Counted from the first letter of the stretch, positions 16,793 to 26,493 are shown. The stretch is DNA of 64,000 nucleotides from Arthrobacter sp. UNC362MFTsu5.1 (GCF_000685965.1 NZ_JMLE01000006.1:124001-188000), one strand, 5' to 3'. Numbers and translations: made by a program. The notes: generated from the sequence alone by a model not told the origin.

Positions 16793-18933
16793 TTCGCGTC
16801 CTCCTTCAGGTGGCTCGCCCAGTAGTGGTCCGTGTTTCGCCCTCCGGCGGATGAAACCGAGGTCAGGACCAGCTGCTGGTTGGGATCGGCGTCGGGCCGC
16901 AGCGAGCGTGCGGCGAAGCGGTCGCCGGACGCGAAGTCCTGTGGTGACGGGACGGTCCCGGGGATCTGGTGCAGGCGGACGGCGTCGGCTTCGATGGAGA
17001 GCACCGCGCCGAGCAGGCCGCGGGTGTATTCGTGCCTCGGGTTCTGCAGGAGCTCCGAGGCCTGCGCCGATTCCACCACCTGGCCGGCGTACATGACCGT
17101 GATGCGGTGCGCCAGTGAGGCCACCAGGGCGAGGTCGTGGCTGACGAAAACCATGGCGAATCCGAGCTGTTCGCGCAGTTCATTCAGGAGGTCAACCACT
17201 TGTTTCTGGACGGTGACGTCCAGGGCGGTGGTGGGCTCGTCGGCCACTACGATCTTCGGTGAACGGGACAGGGCCATGGCGATCAGGACGCGCTGGCGCT
17301 GGCCGCCGGAGAGCTCATGCGGGTAGCTGGCGAGCGTGCGGACGGGATCAAGCTTGACGAGTTCCAGCAGCTCGGCCGGGGTCTTGCGGCCGCCGCGCCG
17401 GGTCAGCTGCTCCATCTGGTCCTTGATCTTCATGGACGGGTTCAGGGAGCTCAGGGCGTCCTGGTAGACCATGGCGATCTGCTGGCCGCGCAGGCCCTCG
17501 TAGGCCTTGGTGCTGCTGTGCCTGGTGGCCGGATCCAGCAGTTCCTTGCCATCGAACTTGATGGATCCCGTCACCTGCGCGGTTTTGGGCAGCAGGCCCA
17601 TGATCGCGAGGGAGGTGATGGACTTGCCGCAGCCGGATTCGCCCACGAGGCCCATGGTTTCGCCTTCCCGGACGGTGAACGAGACATTGTCCACGATCGC
17701 AGTGTTCCCGTAACGGCCCGGGAAACTGATGGACAGGTTCTTCACCTCCAGGATGCTGCGTGCGCCGGCCGGGACCTGCGGGAGCCGGTCGGTCCGGCTG
17801 GCCTCGATCGCTGTGAGCAGTTCCAGTTCCCTGTCGAGGAGGAGGTGCGGGTTCACCGCAGCCAGTTTCGGATCGGACAGGACGGCGGACTCGCTGTAGC
17901 GCTCGTCGGTGAGGACGTCACCATAGGCGGCACGGACGCCGTCGAGCTCGTGCTCTTCCAGCACTGACGGCTGGGCAACGGACATCGCTACCCGTGTATC
18001 CACAGGCTCGACGGCGGCACCCGCCGCAGCGCCGGACACAGCAGCCGCAGAGCCGTCGTCGTCTTTCACAACCGGCGCCTTGCGCAGCTTCGGGTTGACC
18101 ATGGCGTCGGTGAGGCCTTCGGCCAGGATGTTCAGCGACAGCACGGTGAGCAGGATGGTCACACCGGCGAAGGTGGTGGCCCACCAGCCGCCGGACAGGA
18201 CCAGGTTGCGGCCGTAGGAGATCACGTTGCCCCAGGACGGTGCGGGATCCTGCACGCCGGCGCCGAGGAAGGACAGCGAGGCCTCAAGGATGATCGCGTC
18301 CGCCACCATGACCGTGGCGAACACCAGGACGGGGGCTGCGGTGTTTCGGACGATGTGCTTGAGCAGGATGTAGAAGCGGCCCGCACCGATCACGCGCTCG
18401 GCGCGGACGTAGTCTTCGCTGTACTGCGAGAGCACGTTGGCGCGGACCACGCGGGCCAGCTGCGGCGTGTAGATGATGGCGATCGCAATGATGATGGTGG
18501 GAACCGAATTGCCGAAGGCCGCCAGGAGCACCGCCGCCAGGGCAATACCCGGGAACGCCATGAGGATGTCCATCAGCCGCATGATGATCTCGTTGACAGC
18601 CTTGCTGGAGGTCGCCGCGAACGAGCCCAGCAGGGCACCGGCCAGGATGGCCAGGGCCACCGCGCCGAGGCCGATCATGAGCGAGGATTGTGCACCGAAG
18701 AGCAGCCGGGAGAAGATGTCGCGGCCCAGCCGGTCCGTTCCGAAGAAGTGCTCGGCGCCGGGCGGGGTGGCCGGGATGAAGGTTTCCAGCGGATCATGCG
18801 GGGCGATGACCGGGGCGAACACGGCCGCGAGGACGATCAGGACCAGGAAAAGGAGGGCAATGCGGGAACCCCAGGGCAGGGCCTTGAAGCGGAGGCCCGG
18901 GGCACTCAGCCGTTCAGCGAGTTTGCTACGCAT
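16789..18933 (-). CDS. ABC importer permease fused to ATP-binding protein (DppC-DppD / SatC-like)
   Basis: 714 residues. Residues 1-295 are a DppC-type permease (about six membrane helices; EAA loop VIGAGRFYILLKHIVRN). An Ala/Glu-rich linker (about 295-390) leads to a complete ATPase: Walker A GESGCGKS, signature LSGGQRQR, Walker B KIVVADEPTTALD, switch FVSHD. The same permease-ATPase fusion is known for SatC. Because a separate second ATPase follows, the importer would have two different nucleotide-binding domains, one of them tethered. Located 3 bases downstream of the first permease gene. Confidence 0.92.
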   Translation of the reverse strand: MRSKLAERLSAPGLRFKALPWGSRIALLFLVLIVLAAVFAPVIAPHDPLETFIPATPPGAEHFFGTDRLGRDIFSRLLFGAQSSLMIGLGAVALAILAGALLGSFAATSSKAVNEIIMRLMDILMAFPGIALAAVLLAAFGNSVPTIIIAIAIIYTPQLARVVRANVLSQYSEDYVRAERVIGAGRFYILLKHIVRNTAAPVLVFATVMVADAIILEASLSFLGAGVQDPAPSWGNVISYGRNLVLSGGWWATTFAGVTILLTVLSLNILAEGLTDAMVNPKLRKAPVVKDDDGSAAAVSGAAAGAAVEPVDTRVAMSVAQPSVLEEHELDGVRAAYGDVLTDERYSESAVLSDPKLAAVNPHLLLDRELELLTAIEASRTDRLPQVPAGARSILEVKNLSISFPGRYGNTAIVDNVSFTVREGETMGLVGESGCGKSITSLAIMGLLPKTAQVTGSIKFDGKELLDPATRHSSTKAYEGLRGQQIAMVYQDALSSLNPSMKIKDQMEQLTRRGGRKTPAELLELVKLDPVRTLASYPHELSGGQRQRVLIAMALSRSPKIVVADEPTTALDVTVQKQVVDLLNELREQLGFAMVFVSHDLALVASLAHRITVMYAGQVVESAQASELLQNPRHEYTRGLLGAVLSIEADAVRLHQIPGTVPSPQDFASGDRFAARSLRPDADPNQQLVLTSVSSAGGRNTDHYWASHLKEDAK

Positions 18934-18936
18934 GAG

Positions 18937-19893
18937 CTATACCGTCCTGATTCGGGGGTTGATGAGCAGGTACAGGAGGTCCACCACGATGTTCACCAGA
19001 ACGAAGGTGACCGAGATGGTGAGCACCACGCCCTGGACGAGGTTGACGTCCAGGTTGGTAATGCCGTTCAGGATCAGCTGGCCCATGCCGGGCAGGGCAA
19101 AGATCATTTCAATCACGACGGCGCCGCCCAGCAGGTAGCCCACGCGCAGTCCCAGCACGGTCACCGGAGTGACCAGGGCGTTGCGCAGGACGTTTTTGGA
19201 GACCACCTCGCCGTAGGGGACGCCGTTGCCGATCGCGGTGCGGACGTAATCGCGGTCGAGTTCTTCCACCATCGATGTGCGGACCACCCGGATCAGTGAC
19301 GCGGAGACCGGGATGCCGAGCGCGAGGGCCGGAAGGGCCATCGAGTTGAGCCAGCCGCCAAAGCCGGATTCCGGCGTCGCGATGCCCCCGGAGGGGAACA
19401 GGGGGCTGGAGCCGAGGGCGAACCACTGGATCAGCAGGATGCCCAGCCAGAACGACGGCGTGGCGATCGCGGCGATGGAGAAAACGCGGACCAGCTGGTC
19501 CTGCCACTTGTCGCGGTAGAGGGCGCCGAGGATGCCGAATGCGAGGGAGAGGACGATCGCGATGAGGACGCCCAGGAAGGTCAGCTGCAGCGTCAGGGGG
19601 AACGCCGAGCCGATCATGGAGGCCACCGATTTTGCGGGCGGGGTGGTGACACCAAGATCGAACTGCAGCAGCTTGCCAAGGAAGCGGAGGTACTGGAGGA
19701 CCAGCGGATCGTTCAGGCCGTTTTCCTGGCGGTACTGCTGTTTGGCTTCCTCGCTGGCGCCGTCGCCCAGGGCCGAGCTGGCCTGGTCGCCGGGAGCGGC
19801 CTGCAGGACAAGGAAGACGAGCAGGGTGATGCCCAGGATCATCAATGGCAGTGCTGCGAGTCTGCGGCCGAGCAGACGCAATATCGTGACCAA
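18937..19893 (-). CDS. ABC importer permease (DppB/SatB-like)
   Basis: 318 residues with about six membrane helices, starting with the typical DppB N-terminus LGRRLAALPLMILGITLLVFLVLQAAPGD. The EAA loop (YVRTAIGNGVPYGEVVSKNVLRNAL) is clear. It forms the membrane channel together with the permease half of the next gene, 3 bases downstream. It is separated from the binding-protein gene by 110 bases that contain a strong hairpin. Confidence 0.92.
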   Translation of the reverse strand: MVTILRLLGRRLAALPLMILGITLLVFLVLQAAPGDQASSALGDGASEEAKQQYRQENGLNDPLVLQYLRFLGKLLQFDLGVTTPPAKSVASMIGSAFPLTLQLTFLGVLIAIVLSLAFGILGALYRDKWQDQLVRVFSIAAIATPSFWLGILLIQWFALGSSPLFPSGGIATPESGFGGWLNSMALPALALGIPVSASLIRVVRTSMVEELDRDYVRTAIGNGVPYGEVVSKNVLRNALVTPVTVLGLRVGYLLGGAVVIEMIFALPGMGQLILNGITNLDVNLVQGVVLTISVTFVLVNIVVDLLYLLINPRIRTV

Positions 19894-19951
19894 TTTGTTC
19901 TCCGGTTTGTTTGGTTGTGCCGCGGGGGCCGCGTCACAGGGTGGTGCTTTG

Positions 19952-19987
19952 CCGGCCCGTCGCAGCGTCTCGGCTGCGACGGGCCGG
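19952..19987 (-). promoter_or_regulatory. Intercistronic 15-bp hairpin between binding-protein and permease genes
   Basis: Perfect 15-bp arms (CCGGCCCGTCGCAGC and its complement) enclose a 6-base loop. There is no T run on the minus strand, so full termination is unlikely; an mRNA-protecting or partial-terminating hairpin would raise the level of the binding protein over the permeases. Confidence 0.55.
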
Positions 19988-20003
19988 TGCTTCTCAGCGC
20001 AGC

Positions 20004-21626
20004 TTAGGCAGTGCGTCCGACGTCGATGAAGGACATGCCGGTGGTGGGCAGGGGCTTGAATCCGTTGAGCTTCTTGCCGTCCCAGGCACTGGGCAGCTGG
20101 CGGTGGAAGACCGGGTAGAGCGGCACCTCGTCGGAGATGAGGTCCACGATTTCGCCGGTAATCTTCTTGGCATCTGCCGCAGCGGCCTGTGATCCCTTGT
20201 TCATCAGCTCCTGCAGCTGGGCCCGTTCAGGGGCGGTCCAGTAGGCGCGCTTTTCCATCCAGGTGGCACCGGAGTAGAACCAGCTCAGGAGCAGGTCCGC
20301 GTCGTTGCCGAAGACGGACGGGTCGCCGGGAGCTGCGACCACCGAGTAATCGCCGGTGCCCACGCGGTCGGTGTACAAGGCGCCTGACTGGATGCTCTTC
20401 ACGGTCACCTTGACGCCCGGGATCTTGTTCCAGGATTCGAGGATCAGCGGGGCAACGTCCTTGACCCAGGCGGTGTCTGTGGTCAGCAGCTCGAATTCGA
20501 GGTTGGTGACCCCGGCCTGCTTGAGCAGGTCTGCGGCCTTGCCGGCGTCGTAGCCGTAAACGTTCTTGGCCTTGACGTAGTCCGGGTGGCCTTCCTGGAA
20601 GTAGGAGCTGGCGGGCTTGGCGTTGCCGAACAGCGCCTTCTTGATGATGGCCTCCTTGTCCAGGCCGTAGTGCAGGGCCTGGCGCACCAGCTTGTTGTTG
20701 AAAGGAGCCTTCTTGCAGTTGAACATAAGGAACAACATCCCGAAGGACTGAACTGATTCGACGGTGACCTTCGACTTCAGGCCTTCAATATCGAGGTAGG
20801 GGACATCCTCGATGGCCTGGACGCGGCCGGACTGGACGGCGGTGACGCGGGCCGCGGCATCGGAGAGCAGCAGCCAGTTCATCCCCTTGGCCAGTGCCGG
20901 CTTGGGGCCGTTGTAGTCGGCGAAGGCTTCGAAAACGATCTTGTCGTCCTTCACGGCGGAAACAAGCTTGTAGGGGCCGGAGCCGACGGGCGCGGCGTCG
21001 AAGGCCTTCAGGTCGGTGGCCAGTGCCTTGGGCACAACCTTGACTACGGAGATGCGGGATGCGAAGCCCGGGAACGGGTACTTGAGCGTGAACTCGACCG
21101 TCTTGGCGTCTACGGGCTTAACGTCCTGGATGAACGGGATGAACTGCGAGAACAGGGATTTGTTCGCGGGGTCCATAACGCGGGTGAAGGAGAACGCGAC
21201 GTCTTCGGTGGTGACCGGGGCGCCGTTGTGGAACTTGGCGCCGTCGCGGATGGTCACCTGGTAGGTGGTGTCGTTGACCTTCTTGGGGTCGGCTGCGGCC
21301 AGTGCGTTGTACGGTTCGCGGGTGGCCGGGTGGAGCTCGATGAGGCCCTCGAAGATGTGCAGGTTGGCGGCCATCGGGGTGGCGCCGGAGGAGCTCAGCG
21401 GGTCGAAACCGGTGGAGAGGGCGTAGGAGATGCCCGCTTCGATGATGAGGTCCTTGTTGATGGCTCCGCCACCGGCGGCGGTGCCGGTGGTGGTGGCCGC
21501 AGGCCCGCCGCAGGCTGCCAGGGTGGTGGCGAAAGCAGCTGCGACGCCCGCGGCCCCGCTCAATTTCAGGAAGCTCCGGCGGCTGGCGGAACTGACCAGC
21601 GGAAGGTTCTTGATCGTCTTATCCAT
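20004..21626 (-). CDS. ABC importer substrate-binding lipoprotein, family 5 (SatA-like)
   Basis: 540 residues. A twin-arginine motif SRRSFLK at 15-21 and the lipobox LAAC with Cys39 show a Tat-exported, lipid-anchored protein. The body is a family 5 (oligopeptide/dipeptide/nickel) binding protein, with motifs such as [20 protein letters not shown] and [15 protein letters not shown]. In this locus it most likely captures sialic acid or sialosides. It is the first gene of the minus-strand operon, and its promoter region is shared with the divergent sialidase gene. Confidence 0.9.
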   Translation of the reverse strand: MDKTIKNLPLVSSASRRSFLKLSGAAGVAAAFATTLAACGGPAATTTGTAAGGGAINKDLIIEAGISYALSTGFDPLSSSGATPMAANLHIFEGLIELHPATREPYNALAAADPKKVNDTTYQVTIRDGAKFHNGAPVTTEDVAFSFTRVMDPANKSLFSQFIPFIQDVKPVDAKTVEFTLKYPFPGFASRISVVKVVPKALATDLKAFDAAPVGSGPYKLVSAVKDDKIVFEAFADYNGPKPALAKGMNWLLLSDAAARVTAVQSGRVQAIEDVPYLDIEGLKSKVTVESVQSFGMLFLMFNCKKAPFNNKLVRQALHYGLDKEAIIKKALFGNAKPASSYFQEGHPDYVKAKNVYGYDAGKAADLLKQAGVTNLEFELLTTDTAWVKDVAPLILESWNKIPGVKVTVKSIQSGALYTDRVGTGDYSVVAAPGDPSVFGNDADLLLSWFYSGATWMEKRAYWTAPERAQLQELMNKGSQAAAADAKKITGEIVDLISDEVPLYPVFHRQLPSAWDGKKLNGFKPLPTTGMSFIDVGRTA

Positions 21627-21652
21627 AGAGTTGCCTCACCGTTCAGATAGTT

Positions 21653-21677
21653 ATCGGATGTAGGACGTCCGATGCTC
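21653..21677. promoter_or_regulatory. Candidate GntR operator in the importer/sialidase divergent region
   Basis: The 8-bp palindrome GGACGTCC (21663-21670) is flanked by partly symmetric ATCGGATGTA and GATGCTCG. The same core stands before the GntR gene. It lies 27-51 bases upstream of the importer operon's ATG at 21626, where a repressor would block it; the sialidase start is 90 bases away on the other side. Confidence 0.5.
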
Positions 21678-21731
21678 GTAGGAAAACTGTAAGGGCGGTC
21701 ACAAGGTTCCGTCAAGTGTGACCCGGCTCGC

Positions 21732-21760
21732 TTGGCCCCGCCGTTCCGGGCTTCTAGGCT
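21732..21760 (+). promoter_or_regulatory. Promoter-like sequence of the sialidase gene, possibly leaderless
   Basis: TTGGCC (21732-21737), a 17-base spacer and TAGGCT (21755-21760) are followed by 6 bases and then the ATG. The A of the ATG would be the transcript start. Both boxes are moderate matches. Confidence 0.4.
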
Positions 21761-21766
21761 GAAGAT

Positions 21767-23446
21767 ATGACATCCCACCTTATAAATTGCCCGGAAGGCA
21801 TCCCGTTGGCCCGGCCCGACGTAGAGCACGTGCTGGCGGAAAGGGGGCGGGGCGGTTACCGGCAGTACAGGATTCCGGCGCTGGCCGTGACAACCCGCGG
21901 AACCCTCCTTGCCGCCTACGACGGACGGCCCAATCTCGATGATCTTCCCAGCCCCATCGACCTGTTGCTGCGGCGCAGTGTGGACAACGGGCGGACCTGG
22001 CGGGATCAACAGGTGGTGCGGACCGGCGTCGGGCTTGAAGGCTACGGGGACCCCAGCCTGCTGGTGGACGCGGTGACCGGCAGGATCTTCCTGTTCCATG
22101 CAGCGGGCACCCGCGCCGGCTTCTTCGAAGCCGCCGCAGGGTTGGGCACGGGCGATGACGTCCAGCACTGCGACCTCAGCTTTTCCGACGACGACGGACA
22201 GACCTGGCGTCACCGTCGCCTCACTGCCCAGCTTAAGCTCGGTGGCGGCCCGGAGCGCGGAATCACCGGAATCTTTGCCGCCGCAGGACAGGGCATCCAA
22301 ATCCATGCCGGCCCGTTTACGGGCAGGCTGGTCCAGCAGTTCGTGGTCCTCGTTGCGGGGAACATCCTGGCGGCCTCCGCCTACAGTGACGACCACGGGG
22401 AGACCTGGACACTGGGTCAACTCATTGGCGCCGAGGCCGGCGCCGCGGCACCCAATGAAAACAAGGTTGTCTGCCTTAGCGACGGCCGGCTGCTGCTGCA
22501 CAGCCGGGCAACGCCGCGCCGCCTTTCCGCGATTTCCGGCGACGGCGGGCACACCTGGAGTGCGCTGGCCGCCGTCGAGGGCCTCCCGGACCCGGGGGAC
22601 AACGGCTCCCTCGCCCGGTTTGACGGACTTCCCCTGCCGGCGGGGCACGCCATGGCGGAAACGGACACCTGGCTGCTGGCAAGCAACAACCACGACCCCG
22701 CGCTCCGCCGTAACACCGTCCTCAGCCTCTCGCGTGACAACGGAGCAACCTGGCCGGCGAAGCTCGTCATTTGCCCGGGCAGTTCGGCATATTCAACAGT
22801 GGCACGCCTTCCGGACGGCAATATCGGCGTCCTCTATGAGCGGCAGGGCTACCGGCAAATTGTGTTCTGCTCGATTCCGGCAGCGCAGGTCACGGAGGCC
22901 GGCGCACCGCCGAAGGACGGGCCGGGCGACGACGGCGTGGTTTTCGACATGGAGCTGCGCTCCATTACGCCCGGCCGCCCCGCCGTCTGGCGGAACGCCG
23001 GTGAATTCCATGTGATGGCACCTGCCGCGGCCGGCGACTGGGACGTCCACACCTGGAAGGAGATCGGACAGGGCTACTCGCCGGAGGCAGCCCAGGTGAT
23101 CGGAACCCGGGAGGCGCAGGACCTGAACTACGGGCCCGTCATCCCCGGCTACAAGGAGGGGGACATCCTCGCCTTCACCGGACGTGCCCGCAACCACGGC
23201 AGTGCGTTGGCGGCCGGCGTGCGGCTGACCGGACCGGGCGCTGCGGGTTTCGATGCCGCAGACCTGCAGCCCGGCGAGGAGGCGCTGTACTTCACCCCGG
23301 TCTGCACGGTGACGGCGGAGGACATCGAGCGCGGCTTCCTCGACATCAGGTACGCCGTGGAATGGGCGGCCCGGGGCCGGGGCCGGCGGCTGGAACGCCG
23401 TCTCACCGTCAACACTTCGGACGGGACCGTGGAGGCCCGGACCTAG
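21767..23446 (+). CDS. Exo-alpha-sialidase without signal peptide (GH33-type)
   Basis: 559 residues. It would release terminal sialic acid from sialosides. YRIP with the first triad Arg35, Asp52 in YDGRP, five Asp boxes (S-x-D-x-G-x-T-W at 71, 140, 207, 257 and 322), a Glu near 231, Arg247, Arg314/315 and the nucleophile Tyr342 (AYSTVARL) with LYE at 356-358 make a complete six-bladed sialidase. Residues 430-559 form an extra beta-rich Ig-like domain. The N-terminus (MTSHLINCPEGIPL) has no export signal, so the enzyme appears cytoplasmic and would act on imported sialosides. Its stop overlaps the disA stop by 4 bases, tail to tail. Confidence 0.92.
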   Translation: MTSHLINCPEGIPLARPDVEHVLAERGRGGYRQYRIPALAVTTRGTLLAAYDGRPNLDDLPSPIDLLLRRSVDNGRTWRDQQVVRTGVGLEGYGDPSLLVDAVTGRIFLFHAAGTRAGFFEAAAGLGTGDDVQHCDLSFSDDDGQTWRHRRLTAQLKLGGGPERGITGIFAAAGQGIQIHAGPFTGRLVQQFVVLVAGNILAASAYSDDHGETWTLGQLIGAEAGAAAPNENKVVCLSDGRLLLHSRATPRRLSAISGDGGHTWSALAAVEGLPDPGDNGSLARFDGLPLPAGHAMAETDTWLLASNNHDPALRRNTVLSLSRDNGATWPAKLVICPGSSAYSTVARLPDGNIGVLYERQGYRQIVFCSIPAAQVTEAGAPPKDGPGDDGVVFDMELRSITPGRPAVWRNAGEFHVMAPAAAGDWDVHTWKEIGQGYSPEAAQVIGTREAQDLNYGPVIPGYKEGDILAFTGRARNHGSALAAGVRLTGPGAAGFDAADLQPGEEALYFTPVCTVTAEDIERGFLDIRYAVEWAARGRGRRLERRLTVNTSDGTVEART

Positions 23447-24519
23447 AGGAAGCGGTCCAGCAGGCTCGCTTCGGCCATCCGGCTCAGTCCCTCCCGGACG
23501 GTGCGGGCGCGCTGGTCGCCGATGCCGTCCACGGTCATGAGGTCATCGATGGTGGCCGCCATCAGGTACTGGAGGCCGCCGAAGTGGTCCACGAGCCTGT
23601 CCGCCACAGCCTTGGGCACTGCCTTCAGGCCGGACAGGAGGCGGTACCCGCGCGGCTGCACCACGGCGTCGAGCGTGTCCACGCCTCCGGCGAAGCCGAT
23701 GATGCCGGCAATCCGGCTGAGATCGATCAGTTCGGTGGGTCCCAGGCTGAGCAGGGCACTGACAGCGCCGTCGATGTCCTCGGGGGACGCGTTCGGGCCG
23801 GCGTAATCACGGATGATCACATCGCTGCCGGGCCCGCGGCCCACGGTGAGTTCGTCCAGCTGCAGCGACAGCAGGCGCCCGTCTTCGCCGAGTTCCAGAA
23901 CGTACTGCGAGATTTCCTCGGAGATCCGGCGCACCATTTCCTGGCGCTGCAGTGTCACCGCGACGTCGCGGACGGTGACCATGGCTTCGATTTCCAGGGC
24001 GGAGAGCGAACTGGTGACCTGGTCCAGGCGGGACCGGTAGCGTTCCAGCGTGGCCAGCGCCTGGTTGGCACGGGCCAGGACCTTCTCGGAACCTTCGAGG
24101 ACGTGCCGCAGCCCGTTCACGTACAGGGCGATGATCTGCATGGACTGGCTCACCGAAATCACGGGAACCCCGGTCTGGATGGCGACGCGCTCGGCCGTGC
24201 GGTGCCTCGTGCCGGATTCCTGGGTCTCGATGCTCGAATCCGGAACCAGCTGGACGGCCGCCCGGAGGATGTTGCCGGCGTCCTTGTCGCAGATGATGGC
24301 GCCGTCCATCTTGGCGAGTTCACGGAGCCGCGTCGGCGAGAAGTCGATCCCGATGTCGAATCCGCCGGAGCAGATGGACTCAATGGTGCGGTCCGAGCCC
24401 AGAACGATCAGCGCGCCGGTCCTTCCGCGGAGGATGCGTTCCAGACCGTCACGCAGAGCGGTGCCTGGAGCCACCCTGCCCAGAGTCGCCTTCAGCGAAT
24501 CCTCAGGGCTCCGAGCCAT
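23443..24519 (-). CDS. disA: DNA integrity scanning diadenylate cyclase DisA
   Basis: 358 residues from ATG 24519, with AAGGGA 6 bases upstream; TTG 24534 is a weaker option. It makes cyclic di-AMP from two ATP and pauses at branched DNA. The N-terminal DAC domain has the catalytic DGA (KMDGAIICDKDAGNI) and RHR (GTRHRTAERVA) motifs; a helical spine follows, and the C-terminal helix-hairpin-helix domain (about 290-350, VDGIGDQRARTVREGL) binds DNA. In other actinobacteria radA is its neighbour; here radA lies 12 kb away. Confidence 0.95.
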   Translation of the reverse strand: MARSPEDSLKATLGRVAPGTALRDGLERILRGRTGALIVLGSDRTIESICSGGFDIGIDFSPTRLRELAKMDGAIICDKDAGNILRAAVQLVPDSSIETQESGTRHRTAERVAIQTGVPVISVSQSMQIIALYVNGLRHVLEGSEKVLARANQALATLERYRSRLDQVTSSLSALEIEAMVTVRDVAVTLQRQEMVRRISEEISQYVLELGEDGRLLSLQLDELTVGRGPGSDVIIRDYAGPNASPEDIDGAVSALLSLGPTELIDLSRIAGIIGFAGGVDTLDAVVQPRGYRLLSGLKAVPKAVADRLVDHFGGLQYLMAATIDDLMTVDGIGDQRARTVREGLSRMAEASLLDRFL

Positions 24520-24879
24520 AGGTTGTCCCTTCAAAGGTGCAAGCCGTTGCCTGCAAGTATGCCGGTTTTACGATTCCGCCGACAGGATCAAAAGTACTCA
24601 ATTTCCCACTGGCTCCATCCTAGAGGCAAAGGAGTGCATTAACCGCACGGACAAGCCTCAAAGTGGCCCGTTTGACCTGCCGCCGGGAACGGCCCCGAAG
24701 GCACCGGACGGCGACGGCGGGAGGCGGCAGTTGGGCGTCCACCGGCGGCTCCTGCCGCCCTGCGATAAACTGGGAACCTTGGCTGCACAGTTCACGCCTG
24801 CCGGCCCCACGTTCACAACGCACGTCCACGTCACGCATAAAGCCCAGCCCACCCCCCCTGTCGCAGCGAAAGTAGCACC
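24520..24879. other. Divergent intergenic region between disA and prfC
   Basis: 360 bases carrying the divergent promoters of disA and prfC. A -10-like TAAACT lies near 24767 on +, and CATACT near 24555 on -. No hairpin, repeat or small ORF with a ribosome site was found. Confidence 0.4.
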
Positions 24880-26493
24880 GTGTCTCAAGAAGTCCTTAGC
24901 CCCGCCCGAGTCCAGGAGATTCACAAGCAGGCGGCCCGGCGTCGGACTTTCGCGGTCATTTCCCACCCTGACGCCGGCAAGTCCACGCTCACCGAAGCCC
25001 TGGCCCTGCACGCGAAGGTGATCGGCACGGCCGGCGCGTCCAGCGGCAAGGCCAACCGCAAGGAAACAGTCTCGGACTGGATGCAGATGGAAAAGGACCG
25101 CGGCATCTCCATCAGCTCGGCCGCCCTGCAGTTCGCCTACCGGGACACCGTGATCAACCTCCTGGACACCCCCGGCCACGCCGACTTCTCGGAGGACACC
25201 TACCGCGTCCTGGCCGCCGTCGACTGCGCCGTGATGCTGGTTGACGCCGCCAAGGGCCTGGAAACACAGACCATGAAGCTCTTCGAGGTCTGCAAGCAGC
25301 GCAACCTGCCCATCATTACGGTGATCAACAAGTGGGACCGCCCCGGCCTGGATGCACTGGCGCTGATGGACGAAATCACCGAGCGCACCGGCCTCCAGCC
25401 CATGCCGCTGACCTGGGCGGTGGGCATCTCCGGTGACTTCCGCGGCGTGTGGGACCTCCGGAACGACCGCTTCGCCAGGTTCCAGCGCAACAACGCCGGC
25501 GCCAACATCGCGCTGACCGAGTACTTCACCCCGGAAGAAGCCGCCGCCAGCCAGGGGGACGACTGGTCCAACGCCGTGGACGAAGCCGGGCTGGTCATCG
25601 AATCCAACCTTGAGTTCAACACCGACGCCTTCTACGCGGGCAAGGCAACGCCCATCCTCTTCAGCTCCGCCGCCCTCAATTTCGGCGTCAAGGAGATCCT
25701 GGACGCGCTGGTGGACTTCGCCCCGCCCGCGGCGCCGCGGCCCGACGTCGACGGCGACCCCCGGCCCGTCGATGCCCCCTTCGCGGGCTTCGTCTTCAAG
25801 GTCCAGGCCGGCATGAACAAGGCCCACCGCGACCACGTCGCCTTCATCCGGGTCTGCTCCGGTGTCTTCGAACGCGGCATGGTGGTCACGCAGACGCGCA
25901 CCGGCAAATCGTTCGCCACCAAGTACGCCCAGCAGGTGTTCGGCCGTGAGCGCGAGGTCATCGACGAAGCCTTCCCCGGCGACGTCGTCGGACTCGTGAA
26001 CGCCTCCTCGCTCCGGGTGGGCGACAGCCTGTTCCTGGAAGAGCCCGTGGAGTTCCCTGCGATCCCGCTGTTCGCGCCGGAACACTTCCAGGTGGCACGC
26101 TCCAAGGACCCCAGCCGGTTCAAGCAGTTCCGCCGCGGCATTGAGCAGCTTGAGCACGAGGGCGTCATCCAGGTGCTCCGCTCAGACATCCGCGGTGACC
26201 AGGCGCCCGTCCTCGCCGCCGTCGGCCCCATGCAGTTCGAAGTGGTGGAGGACCGGATGGCGCACGACTTCAGCGCCCCCATGCGCCTGGAGCGGCTCCC
26301 GTACTCGATGGCCAGGATTTCGACGGCGGATGCCATGCCCACGCTGGCCAACGTCCCCGGCGCGGAGGTGCTGTTGAGGTCCGACGGCGAATACCTCGCC
26401 TTGTTCAATGACGTCTGGGCGCTGCGCCGGATTGAGAAGAACCACCCCGACCTGACCCTCGTGCCCATCGGCACGCACAACCCCGCCAAATAG
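24880..26493 (+). CDS. prfC: Peptide chain release factor 3 (RF3)
   Basis: 537 residues from GTG 24880. GTPase that recycles RF1 and RF2 from the ribosome. G1 SHPDAGKST, G2 region DRGISI, G3 DTPGHADFSED, and G4 NKWD are intact, followed by the RF3-type domains (GVFERGMVVTQTRTGK, QFRRGIEQLEHEGVIQVL, GPMQFEVVEDRM). The length matches the family (about 530). The upstream region has only a weak ribosome site. It stands alone on this strand, followed after 77 bases by the kinase gene. Confidence 0.95.
   Translation: MSQEVLSPARVQEIHKQAARRRTFAVISHPDAGKSTLTEALALHAKVIGTAGASSGKANRKETVSDWMQMEKDRGISISSAALQFAYRDTVINLLDTPGHADFSEDTYRVLAAVDCAVMLVDAAKGLETQTMKLFEVCKQRNLPIITVINKWDRPGLDALALMDEITERTGLQPMPLTWAVGISGDFRGVWDLRNDRFARFQRNNAGANIALTEYFTPEEAAASQGDDWSNAVDEAGLVIESNLEFNTDAFYAGKATPILFSSAALNFGVKEILDALVDFAPPAAPRPDVDGDPRPVDAPFAGFVFKVQAGMNKAHRDHVAFIRVCSGVFERGMVVTQTRTGKSFATKYAQQVFGREREVIDEAFPGDVVGLVNASSLRVGDSLFLEEPVEFPAIPLFAPEHFQVARSKDPSRFKQFRRGIEQLEHEGVIQVLRSDIRGDQAPVLAAVGPMQFEVVEDRMAHDFSAPMRLERLPYSMARISTADAMPTLANVPGAEVLLRSDGEYLALFNDVWALRRIEKNHPDLTLVPIGTHNPAK

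Noticed and set aside
18355..19299. 314-codon plus-strand open frame
   Set aside because: Antisense to the two ABC permease genes; Glu/Asp/His/Gln-rich composition is typical of shadow frames.
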